Shown: positions 1 through 5,311 of the stretch, in pieces
Numbering within the stretch: position 1 is the stretch's first letter
Layout of the letters: each line of letters begins with the position of its first letter
From: Comamonadaceae bacterium
GTDB taxonomy: Bacteria > Pseudomonadota > Gammaproteobacteria > Burkholderiales > Burkholderiaceae_C
Assembly (NCBI GenBank): GCA_021286965.1
Contig: JAJTBK010000203.1
Coordinates: 1 to 5,311, forward strand
Reading direction: 5' to 3'
DNA length: 5,311 bases
Translations under genes and position numbers: made by a program
Notes under the pieces: model-generated
Database searches by the model: none
What the model was told of the DNA's origin: nothing
Seen by the model: the letters and a program-made list of their open reading frames with translations, nothing else

Positions 1-1184
1 AGGCTTACCAAAAACGTTTCAAGGTGGCTCTGCGCCCCGGCCTGCCGCGTTTTTGCGGTGGCCTGGCCGGTTACTTTGGCTACGACGCGGTGCGCTATAT
101 CGAGAAAAAGCTCGAAACCACTTGCCCGCCGGACACCCTGGGATGCCCCGACATCCTGCTGCTGCAGTGCGAGGAGCTGGCCGTCATCGACAACCTCTCG
201 GGCAAGCTCTACCTCATCGTCTACGCCGACCCTGGCCAGAGCGAAGCCTATGCGCGCGGCAAGAAGCGCCTGCGTGAATTGAAGGAGCTGCTCAAGTACT
301 CGGTCAGCGCGCCGCAGGTGCTGGCGAGCGAGAGCCACCCCGCCGAGCGCAGCTTTGCCAAGCAGGACTACCTGGCGGCGGTGGCCAAGGCCAAGGAGCT
401 GATCGCGGCGGGCGACTTCATGCAGGTGCAGGTGGGCCAGCGCATTCACAAGCGCTACACGCAAAGCCCGCTGTCGCTGTACCGCGCGCTGCGCTCGCTC
501 AACCCCTCGCCCTACATGTACTACTACCACTTTGGCGATTTCCAGGTGGTGGGCGCCAGCCCCGAGATTTTGGTGCGCCAGGAGCAGACCGAGGAGGGCA
601 CCAAGGTCACCATCCGCCCGCTGGCCGGCACCCGTCCACGCGGCGCGACGCCGGAGAAAGACAAGGCGGCCGAGCAAGAACTCATCAACGACCCGAAGGA
701 GCGCGCCGAGCACGTCATGCTCATCGACCTGGCGCGCAACGACATCGGCCGCATCGCCAAGGTGGGCAGCGTGAAGGTGACCGAAGCCTTTGTGGTCGAG
801 CGCTACAGCCATGTGATGCACATCGTCAGCAACGTCGAGGGCATCTTGAACGAGGGCATGAGCAGCATGGACGTGCTCAAGGCCACCTTTCCGGCGGGCA
901 CGCTCACTGGCGCGCCCAAGGTGCACGCCATGGAGCTGATCGACCAGCTCGAACCCACCAAGCGCGGCCTGTACGGCGGCGCCTGCGGGTATCTGAGCTA
1001 CGCCGGCGACATGGACGTGGCCATTGCCATCCGCACGGGCATCGTCAAGGACGGCATGTTGTACGTGCAAGCGGCCGCCGGGGTGGTGGCCGATTCCGTT
1101 CCGGAGCTGGAATGGAAGGAAACAGAACACAAGGCGCGCGCCCTGCTGCGCGCCGCTGAATTGGTGGAAGAAGGACTGGAATGA
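1..1184 (+). CDS. trpE: Anthranilate synthase component I (5'-truncated by window edge)
   Basis: TrpE makes anthranilate from chorismate, using ammonia delivered by TrpG; this is the first committed step of tryptophan synthesis in the cytoplasm. The frame is open to the left edge (codons from base 3 read AYQKRFKV), so the gene begins upstream and the GTG at 24 is not its start. About 393 residues are visible and roughly 100 are missing compared with a typical 490-500 aa TrpE, including the region that carries the tryptophan-binding LLES motif. Counting from the GTG at 24: GGLAGYFGYD (12-21), start of the chorismate-binding domain near 111, RPLAGTRPRG (198-207), ERAEHVMLIDLARND (226-240), YSHVMH (261-266) with the probable catalytic His266, PAGTLTGAPK (290-299), IRTG (336-339), QAAAGVVADS (349-358) and KETEHKAR (365-372). 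Glu229 and Glu366 are the likely Mg2+ ligands by family comparison. The stop overlaps the next start as ATGA. Identification is secure; feedback control cannot be judged without the N-terminus. Confidence 0.97.
   Translation, partial: AYQKRFKVALRPGLPRFCGGLAGYFGYDAVRYIEKKLETTCPPDTLGCPDILLLQCEELAVIDNLSGKLYLIVYADPGQSEAYARGKKRLRELKELLKYSVSAPQVLASESHPAERSFAKQDYLAAVAKAKELIAAGDFMQVQVGQRIHKRYTQSPLSLYRALRSLNPSPYMYYYHFGDFQVVGASPEILVRQEQTEEGTKVTIRPLAGTRPRGATPEKDKAAEQELINDPKERAEHVMLIDLARNDIGRIAKVGSVKVTEAFVVERYSHVMHIVSNVEGILNEGMSSMDVLKATFPAGTLTGAPKVHAMELIDQLEPTKRGLYGGACGYLSYAGDMDVAIAIRTGIVKDGMLYVQAAAGVVADSVPELEWKETEHKARALLRAAELVEEGLE
1168..1175 (+). promoter_or_regulatory. Ribosome binding site of the chorismate mutase-like gene
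   Basis: AAGAAGGA lies five bases before the ATG at 1181, inside the last codons of trpE. It supports the ATGA-overlap start and suggests that translation is coupled to trpE. Confidence 0.7.
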
Positions 1185-1510
1185 CGACGCGCGCAATCGA
1201 GCAGACACAACATTGCAACGACATGGCGGATGTGCGCCGCGCCATCGATGCGCTGGACGACATCCTGGTGCCGCTGCTGGTCACCCGGGGCGGCTACATG
1301 ACGCAGGCGGCGCGCATCAAGCAGCATGGCAGCCAGGTGCGCGACGAAGAACGCATCGAGGCCATCGTCGCGCGCGTACGCGAGCGGGCGCTGCAAGAGG
1401 GCGGCGAGCCTGATGTCATCGAGGCCATCTACCGCAGCATGATGGAGGCCTACATCGCCTACGAGCACCGGGAATTTGCGCGCCAGCACGCGCCAGGGGA
1501 AGGCACATGA
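1181..1510 (+). CDS. Chorismate mutase-like protein, AroQ/PchB family
   Basis: A 109-residue all-alpha protein of the AroQ fold, the size of a stand-alone chorismate mutase (chorismate to prephenate). From memory it lines up with PchB, the isochorismate pyruvate lyase of Pseudomonas aeruginosa, from Cys12 onward with an offset of five residues, and also with the mutase domain of E. coli PheA. Conserved positions visible here are Arg19 (in [12 protein letters not shown]), Arg36, Lys47 and Arg58 (in [10 protein letters not shown]). They correspond to Arg11, Arg28, Lys39 and Arg51 of the E. coli mutase. Two positions differ: Ile59 sits where E. coli has Glu52, and Glu95 (in YIAYEHREF) where both E. 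coli and PchB have Gln. There is no signal peptide, so the protein should be cytoplasmic. The ATG overlaps the trpE stop and the TGA overlaps the trpG start. The family is clear; whether the substrate is chorismate or isochorismate is inferred. With no salicylate or siderophore genes nearby, mutase is the more likely activity. Confidence 0.85.
   Translation: MTTRAIEQTQHCNDMADVRRAIDALDDILVPLLVTRGGYMTQAARIKQHGSQVRDEERIEAIVARVRERALQEGGEPDVIEAIYRSMMEAYIAYEHREFARQHAPGEGT
1495..1503 (+). promoter_or_regulatory. Strong ribosome binding site of trpG
   Basis: AGGGGAAGG sits just before the ATG at 1507, with the GGGGA core six bases away, within the end of the mutase-like gene. It fixes the trpG start at the ATGA overlap. 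Confidence 0.75.
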
Positions 1511-2079
1511 AACTCTTGATGGTCGATAACTACGACAGCTTCACCTACAACATCGTGCAGTACTTTGGCGAGCTCGGCGCCGAGGTCGAAGTCTTTCGCA
1601 ACGACGAGATCACCCTGGAGGGCATCGCTGCGCGCGCGCCCGAGCGCCTGGTGATCTCGCCCGGCCCCTGCTCGCCGGCCGAGGCGGGTATTTCGGTTGC
1701 CGCCATCCGGCACTTTGCCGGCCAGCTGCCGATTCTGGGCGTGTGCCTGGGGCACCAGAGCATTGGCGCCGCCTTTGGCGGGCGCATCGTGCGTGCGCAG
1801 GAGCTGATGCACGGCAAGACCAGCACCATCACCACCACGCAGCAAGGCGTGTTTGCGGGCCTGCCGGAAAAATTCACCGTCAACCGCTACCACTCGCTGG
1901 CCATCGAGCGCGCCACCTGCCCCGAGGTGCTGGAGATCACCGCCTGGACGGAGGACGGCGAGATCATGGGCGTGCGCCACCGGGAGCTGGCCATCGAGGG
2001 CGTGCAGTTCCACCCCGAGAGCATCCTCACCGAGCACGGCCACGCCATGCTGCGCAACTTTCTTGAGCAAAAAGCATAG
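1507..2079 (+). CDS. trpG: Anthranilate synthase component II, glutamine amidotransferase
   Basis: TrpG hydrolyses glutamine and passes the ammonia to TrpE. At 190 residues it has the usual length of a free-standing TrpG, not fused to TrpD or TrpE. It is a class I (triad) amidotransferase: the N-terminal [11 protein letters not shown] is at 5-15, the oxyanion-strand motif SPGPCSP at 51-57, and the nucleophile Cys80 lies in GVCLGHQ (78-84). HGKTS (102-106) and YHSL (128-131) match the family, and His169 and Glu171 in QFHPES complete the triad. In many bacteria the same subunit also serves aminodeoxychorismate synthase in folate synthesis (then called PabA). Its position with trpE, trpD and trpC argues for a main role in tryptophan synthesis, though dual use cannot be excluded from sequence. 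The start overlaps the stop of the mutase-like gene. After the TAG comes a 95-base spacer, the longest gap between biosynthetic genes in the window. Confidence 0.97.
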   Translation: MKLLMVDNYDSFTYNIVQYFGELGAEVEVFRNDEITLEGIAARAPERLVISPGPCSPAEAGISVAAIRHFAGQLPILGVCLGHQSIGAAFGGRIVRAQELMHGKTSTITTTQQGVFAGLPEKFTVNRYHSLAIERATCPEVLEITAWTEDGEIMGVRHRELAIEGVQFHPESILTEHGHAMLRNFLEQKA

Positions 2080-2100
2080 CGCCTGACGCTGGCTGCACGG

Positions 2101-2130
2101 GCGTTTGTGTGCCATACGATACGCAAACGC
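2101..2130 (+). other. Stem-loop in the trpG-trpD spacer
   Basis: GCGTTTGTGT (2101-2110) pairs with ACGCAAACGC (2121-2130) in a 10-bp stem with one G-U pair and a 10-base loop. No run of T follows, so it is not a standard intrinsic terminator. It could stabilise or process the mRNA between trpG and trpD, or be part of the repeat-like sequence beside it. A second, weaker stem uses CGCTT (2128-2132) with AAGCG (2140-2144). The two stems share 2128-2130 and cannot both form completely. The pairing is read directly from the sequence; any function is inferred. Confidence 0.5.
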
Positions 2131-2166
2131 TTATGTGGCAAGCGCAAGCAGCTATCAAAATCATAG
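2128..2166 (+). repeat. Comamonadaceae-type interspersed motif (possible single copy)
   Basis: This AT-richer stretch carries CAAGCAGCTATCAAAA, ending in CATAG. It resembles a short motif I recall as frequent in intergenic regions of Comamonadaceae, often as inverted pairs around GCAGCTAT/ATAGCTGC. Only one clear copy lies in the window, so its status as a repeat rests on memory of the family, not on this sequence. CTAT (2152-2155) could pair weakly with ATAG (2163-2166), which touches the trpD ribosome binding site. Confidence 0.4.
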
Positions 2167-2169
2167 AGG
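2165..2169 (+). promoter_or_regulatory. Ribosome binding site that sets the trpD start
   Basis: AGAGG lies five bases before the ATG at 2175. The trpD frame stays open upstream to a GTG at 2109 and an ATG at 2133, but neither has a comparable site. This decides for the 2175 start. Confidence 0.7.
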
Positions 2170-2174
2170 CTGGT

Positions 2175-3209
2175 ATGAACAAGATCACCCCCCAGGAGGC
2201 GCTGCAGCGCACCATCGAACACCGCGAGATCTTTCACGACGAGATGCTCGACCTCATGCGCATGATCATGCGCGGCGAGCTCTCGCCGGTGATGACGGCG
2301 GCCCTGCTCACCGGCCTGCGCGTGAAGAAGGAGACGATTGGCGAGATCACGGCGGCGGCGCAGGTCATGCGCGAGCTCTCGACCAAGGTGCCGGTGACCG
2401 ATACGCGCCACCTGGTCGATATCGTCGGCACCGGCGGCGACGGCGCCAACACCTTCAACATCTCCACCTGCGCCATGTTCGTCACCGCCGCTGCCGGCGC
2501 GCGCGTGAGCAAGCACGGCGGGCGCGGCGTCTCCAGCAAGAGCGGCAGCGCCGACGTCATGGAGGCGCTGGGCGTGCACATCAACCTCGCGCCCGAGCAC
2601 ATCGCGCAGTGCATTGCCGAGGTCGGCATCGGCTTCATGTTCGCCCCCAACCACCACCCGGCGATGAAAAACGTCGCCCCGGTGCGCCGCGAGCTGGGCG
2701 TGCGCACGCTGTTCAACATCCTCGGGCCGCTGACCAACCCGGCGGGTGCGCCCAATATTCTGATGGGCGTGTTCCACCCCGACCTGGTGGGCATCCAGGT
2801 GCGTGCGCTGCAGCGCCTGGGCGCCGAGCACGCGCTCGTCGTCTATGGCCGCGACGGCATGGACGAAGTCAGCCTGGGCGCCGCGACCTTGGTCGGCGAG
2901 CTGAAAAACGGCGCCATCACCGAGTACGAAATCCACCCCGAAGACTTCGGCCTGGCCATGGTCAGCAACCGCGCGCTCAAGGTCGAGACGCCCGAACAAT
3001 CGCGCGCGCTGCTGCTGGGCGTGCTGCGCGGCGAAGGCGGTGCGGCGCGCGAGATCGTGGCCCTCAACGCCGGCGTGGCGCTGTACGCGGCCAACGTCGC
3101 CGCCGACATCGCCGACGGCATCGCCCGGGCGCGCCAGGCCATCGACAGCGGCGCGGCGCTGCACAAACTCGACCAGCTGGTGGCGCGCACGCACGCCCTG
3201 GCCGCCTGA
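2175..3209 (+). CDS. trpD: Anthranilate phosphoribosyltransferase
   Basis: TrpD transfers the phosphoribosyl group of PRPP to anthranilate, giving N-(5'-phosphoribosyl)anthranilate. The protein is 344 residues, normal for the free-standing enzyme. The N-terminal helical domain starts at [10 protein letters not shown]. The PRPP-binding glycine-rich loop GTGGDG is at 85-90, followed by NIST (95-98). [16 protein letters not shown] (113-128) is the second substrate loop; a Gly at 116 replaces the Asn found there in several characterised enzymes, a common variant. The segment [20 protein letters not shown] (170-189) carries the anthranilate-site arginine, and Asp230-Glu231 in GMDEVSL are the Mg2+ ligands. 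The start at 2175 is chosen for its AGAGG site and because the proteins of this family begin near there. The open frame further upstream runs through the repeat-like spacer and would add 22 unrelated residues. trpC follows after 25 bases, consistent with one transcript. Confidence 0.97.
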   Translation: MNKITPQEALQRTIEHREIFHDEMLDLMRMIMRGELSPVMTAALLTGLRVKKETIGEITAAAQVMRELSTKVPVTDTRHLVDIVGTGGDGANTFNISTCAMFVTAAAGARVSKHGGRGVSSKSGSADVMEALGVHINLAPEHIAQCIAEVGIGFMFAPNHHPAMKNVAPVRRELGVRTLFNILGPLTNPAGAPNILMGVFHPDLVGIQVRALQRLGAEHALVVYGRDGMDEVSLGAATLVGELKNGAITEYEIHPEDFGLAMVSNRALKVETPEQSRALLLGVLRGEGGAAREIVALNAGVALYAANVAADIADGIARARQAIDSGAALHKLDQLVARTHALAA

Positions 3210-3234
3210 AACCCGCAGCCCTGAAAGCATCCGC

Positions 3235-4038
3235 ATGAGCGACATCCTGCAAAAAATCTGTGCCGTCAAAGCCGAAGAAGTGGCGGCGGCGCGCAAGAAA
3301 ATCTCCCTCGAACGCATCCGCGCCGACGCCGAAAGCCGCGTCCTGACGCGCGACTTCGTCGGCGCCCTGCGCGCAAAAATAGCTGCCGGCCAGGCCGCCG
3401 TCATCGCCGAGGTGAAAAAAGCCAGCCCGAGCAAGGGCGTGATCTGCCAGGGCGAATTCATTCCCGCCGACATTGCGCAAAGCTATGCCGGGGGCGACGG
3501 CCGCGTCAGCGCTGCCTGCCTCTCGGTGCTCACCGACCGCCAGTTCTTCCAGGGCCAGCCCGACGACCTCAAGCAGGCGCGCGCCAGCTGCAGCCTGCCG
3601 GTGCTGCGCAAGGACTTCATGGTCGATGCGTACCAAATCTATGAATCGCGCGCCATGGGGGCCGACTGCATCTTGCTCATCGCCGCCTGCCTGGACGACG
3701 CGCAGCTGCGTGACTTCGAGGCCATTGCCCGCAGCCTGGACATGGCGGTGCTGGTTGAAGTGCACGACGGCCCCGAGCTCGAACGCGCGCTGCGCCTGCA
3801 GACGCCGCTCGTCGGCATCAACAACCGCAACCTGCGCACCTTCGACGTCAGCCTGCAAACCACCCTGGCACTGCGCGCGCAGGTGCCGCCCGAGCGCATT
3901 GTGGTGACCGAATCGGGCATTGCCACGCCGGCCGACGTAGCGCAAATGCGCACCGCTGGCATCCAGGCTTTCCTGGTGGGCGAAACCTTGATGCGTGCCC
4001 CGGAGCCGGGGCTGGCGCTGGCAGAATTGTTCGCCTGA
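3235..4038 (+). CDS. trpC: Indole-3-glycerol-phosphate synthase
   Basis: TrpC decarboxylates and closes the ring of carboxyphenylamino-deoxyribulose phosphate to give indole-3-glycerol phosphate, the substrate of tryptophan synthase. The 267-residue protein is a single-function TIM barrel; there is no TrpF domain fused to it as in E. coli. Catalytic positions, by comparison with the Sulfolobus enzyme, are all present: Glu59 and Lys61 in [12 protein letters not shown], Lys126 in LRKDF, Glu175 in LVEVHD, Asn196 in GINNRNL, and Glu226-Ser227 in VTESGI. The phosphate-binding end FLVGETLM is at 246-253. The segment [19 protein letters not shown] (83-101) looks a few residues longer between helix and strand than the E. 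coli enzyme. The start ATG begins [16 protein letters not shown], typical of the family; a frame open further upstream overlaps trpD and was rejected. The ribosome binding site is weak (GAAAG, 3223-3227), so coupling to trpD is plausible. Confidence 0.97.
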   Translation: MSDILQKICAVKAEEVAAARKKISLERIRADAESRVLTRDFVGALRAKIAAGQAAVIAEVKKASPSKGVICQGEFIPADIAQSYAGGDGRVSAACLSVLTDRQFFQGQPDDLKQARASCSLPVLRKDFMVDAYQIYESRAMGADCILLIAACLDDAQLRDFEAIARSLDMAVLVEVHDGPELERALRLQTPLVGINNRNLRTFDVSLQTTLALRAQVPPERIVVTESGIATPADVAQMRTAGIQAFLVGETLMRAPEPGLALAELFA

Positions 4039-4056
4039 CGGGGCCGGGTGGCCCCG
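4039..4056 (+). terminator. GC-rich hairpin directly after trpC, terminator-like
   Basis: CGGGGCC (4039-4045) and GGCCCCG (4050-4056) form a perfect 7-bp stem with a GGGT loop, beginning at the first base after the trpC stop codon. No T-tract follows, so it does not fit a standard intrinsic terminator. It may protect the 3' end of the message, cause pausing ahead of Rho-dependent termination in the C-rich sequence that follows, or not terminate at all. Confidence 0.45.
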
Positions 4057-4120
4057 CCGCCCCTGCCCCCACTTTGCAAGTTCGCCCGTGCCCCCGCCAC
4101 CCCCCACACTCGCCCAGCGC
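4057..4120 (+). promoter_or_regulatory. C-rich, G-poor stretch, possible Rho-utilisation region
   Basis: By count, 38 of these 64 bases are C and only 11 are G on the coding strand, a strong skew compared with the flanking genes. Such C-over-G stretches are typical of Rho loading sites, and its place just past the trpC hairpin fits the end of the trp transcript. Part of the skew comes from the proline codons at the start of the next gene (from 4088), which is an alternative explanation. No convincing sigma-70 promoter is visible between trpC and that gene. Confidence 0.3.
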
Positions 4121-5311
4121 AGCGCCCATGAGTGGCGCTGGCTGGCCGGCATCTTCCTGCTGCTCGGGGTGCTGCTGGCGCTCAACCTGTGGCAGGCGTG
4201 GCGCGACGTCGAGCAACGCGAGCGCGTGCGCCTGGCGCAGCAGGCGCGCACCGTGCACGACAACGTCGCGCTGCAGCTCAGGGCCATCGATCAGACCCTC
4301 TCGGGCATCGTCGCCCAGCTGCCGCGCTGGCGTGCCCGGGGCGACGAGGGCATCTCGCTGAACGAACGCCTGCGCGCCTTCAGCGAGGCCATGGTTGGCG
4401 TCGGCACGGTCAACCTGATCGACGCCCAGGGCCGCGTCGTCGCCTCGGACCGCCCGGAGCTGGTCGGGCTCGACTTCAGCCGCCGCCCGTATTTCGCCAC
4501 CGCGCGCCAGGAGGCGGCGGACATGCTCATCGTCAGCCCGCCCTTCGAGCCGGTCCCCGGCCTGTGGGTGCTGACCCTGGCGCGCACCATCCCGGGGCCG
4601 GACGGCAGCTTTGGCGGCATGGTGGCCGCCGCCCTGGACTCGGAGGCGTTCCGCACCCTGGTGCAGTCGGTGCTGTACGCGCCCGACATGCAGTCGGGCC
4701 TGCTGCACGCCGACGGCCAGCGCTTTCTGGCCCAGGGTGAAACGGCCATGCCCAGCGGCATCAACGTGCACTATCCCGGCCTGCTGTTCGCGCGTTTCCT
4801 GGGCAGTGGTGCGGCGCAGCAGGTGCTGCGCGGCACGATGCTGCCTGGCAGCGACGAGCGCATGGTGGCGTTCCAGAGCATCAACCCGCCGCGCCTGGCC
4901 ATGGACAAGCACCTGATCGCCGGGGTCGGGCGCAGTGTCGATGCCATTTTTGCCGACTGGCACGCCAAGGCCGGCACCCAGGCCAGCCTGTACATCATCG
5001 CCCTGGCGCTGGCCGTGCTCGGCCTGCGCGTGCACCAGCAGCGGCGCGGTGCCCTGGCGGCGCAGGAGGCGGCCCTGCAGGAGCGCTGGCAGGCCGTGCT
5101 CGACGCCACTGGCCAGGGTGTGTGGGACTACGACCTGCGCACTGGCCGGGTGTTTTTCTCCAAAGCCTGGAAGACCATGCTTGGCTACGACGAGGCCGAT
5201 ATTGGCGACGGTTTCGATGAATGGAGCACCCGTGTGCATCCTGACGATTGGGAGCCGGCGCAGCAGAGCTGGCAGGAGCACCTGCAGGGCCGCAGCCCGG
5301 TGTACGACTAC
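4088..5311 (+). CDS. Membrane sensor with periplasmic Cache domain and PAS domain (3'-truncated)
   Basis: The frame runs from a GTG at 4088 to the right edge without a stop, giving 408 visible residues. After a proline-rich start (MPPPPPTLAQRSAHEWRW) come a transmembrane helix at about 18-36 (LAGIFLLLGVLLALNLW), a periplasmic region at about 38-297, and a second transmembrane helix at about 298-314 (ASLYIIALALAVLGL). A short helical linker follows with no evident HAMP domain, then a PAS domain from about 333 (RWQAVLDATGQGVWDYDL, with HPDDW at 384-388). The periplasmic part looks like a double Cache (PDC) sensor, with NLIDAQGRVVASDRPELVG (109-127), SRRPYFATA (131-139) and a later GGMVAAALDSEAF strand (176-188). 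This layout is frequent in diguanylate cyclases (GGDEF, sometimes with EAL) and also occurs in histidine kinases; the output domain is outside the window. The GTG is preferred because the first in-frame ATG, at 4391, lies beyond the membrane helix. Its ribosome binding site is poor, so the exact start is uncertain. The ligand is unknown, and a link to tryptophan synthesis is not implied. Confidence 0.85.
   Translation, partial: MPPPPPTLAQRSAHEWRWLAGIFLLLGVLLALNLWQAWRDVEQRERVRLAQQARTVHDNVALQLRAIDQTLSGIVAQLPRWRARGDEGISLNERLRAFSEAMVGVGTVNLIDAQGRVVASDRPELVGLDFSRRPYFATARQEAADMLIVSPPFEPVPGLWVLTLARTIPGPDGSFGGMVAAALDSEAFRTLVQSVLYAPDMQSGLLHADGQRFLAQGETAMPSGINVHYPGLLFARFLGSGAAQQVLRGTMLPGSDERMVAFQSINPPRLAMDKHLIAGVGRSVDAIFADWHAKAGTQASLYIIALALAVLGLRVHQQRRGALAAQEAALQERWQAVLDATGQGVWDYDLRTGRVFFSKAWKTMLGYDEADIGDGFDEWSTRVHPDDWEPAQQSWQEHLQGRSPVYDY

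Noticed and set aside
24..26. GTG at 24 as the true start of trpE
   Set aside because: The frame is open to the window edge with TrpE-like sequence, and the N-terminal part of the family is missing. The gene is cut by the window.
2105..2135. Possible sigma-70 promoter in the trpG-trpD spacer (TTGTGT with GCTTAT downstream)
   Set aside because: The -10 match is poor and both elements fall within the stem-loop, so I cannot support a promoter.
2080..2174. A tryptophan-rich leader peptide controlling trpDC by attenuation
   Set aside because: No short frame with a ribosome binding site and clustered Trp codons is present; only isolated TGG triplets occur.
3379..3386. ATAGCTGC inside trpC, the reverse complement of GCAGCTAT in the trpG-trpD spacer, using a rare ATA codon
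   Set aside because: The match is only eight bases, with no similarity beyond it, and it lies within a conserved coding region. Chance is sufficient.
1887..3473. A very long open frame on the minus strand opposite trpG, trpD and trpC, with similar ones at 3064-4287 and 3848-5281
   Set aside because: They mirror real plus-strand genes in GC-rich DNA where stop codons are rare. Their translations are low-complexity, rich in His, Arg, Ala and Gly, with no recognisable domain.
4128..4361. The ATG at 4128 as the start of the gene after trpC
   Set aside because: Its frame stops at 4361 and gives an Ser/Arg/Ala-rich product. The frame that encodes the transmembrane, Cache and PAS features is a different one and starts at the GTG at 4088.

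Overview
This window is part of a tryptophan biosynthesis operon from a GC-rich betaproteobacterium, most likely of the family Comamonadaceae (Acidovorax, Alicycliphilus or a relative). The assignment rests on the protein sequences, the strong G/C preference at third codon positions, and a short spacer motif before trpD (CAAGCAGCTATCAAAA) that I recall as common between genes in that family. It was made by eye and no database was searched.

Layout, all on the + strand. At 1-1184 is trpE, anthranilate synthase component I, cut off at the left edge. At 1181-1510 is a small AroQ/PchB-type chorismate mutase-like gene. At 1507-2079 is trpG, the glutamine amidotransferase subunit. These three are joined by two ATGA stop/start overlaps and look translationally coupled. 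A 95-base spacer (2080-2174) follows, holding a 10-bp stem-loop and the Comamonadaceae-like motif. Then come trpD (2175-3209) and, after 25 bases, trpC (3235-4038). A perfect 7-bp GC hairpin begins at the first base after the trpC stop and leads into a C-rich, G-poor stretch. The last gene starts at a GTG at 4088 and runs off the right edge. It encodes a membrane sensor with an N-terminal transmembrane helix, a periplasmic Cache-type domain, a second transmembrane helix and the start of a cytoplasmic PAS domain. Its output domain lies outside the window.

How the genes work together: TrpE and TrpG convert chorismate and glutamine to anthranilate. TrpD adds phosphoribose from PRPP. TrpC closes the indole ring to give indole-3-glycerol phosphate after the TrpF isomerisation. 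trpF, trpB and trpA are not in this window. The chorismate mutase-like protein would draw on the same substrate as TrpE/TrpG toward prephenate (Phe/Tyr), so its place between the two anthranilate synthase subunits is the most interesting feature here. The sensor is probably a separate signalling gene with no evident metabolic link.

I found no mobile element, CRISPR array, RNA gene, defence system or biosynthetic novelty. Most of the window is ordinary core metabolism. The points worth a second look are the embedded mutase with its unusual active-site residues, the structured trpG-trpD spacer, and the hairpin/C-rich junction leading to a proline-rich GTG start.
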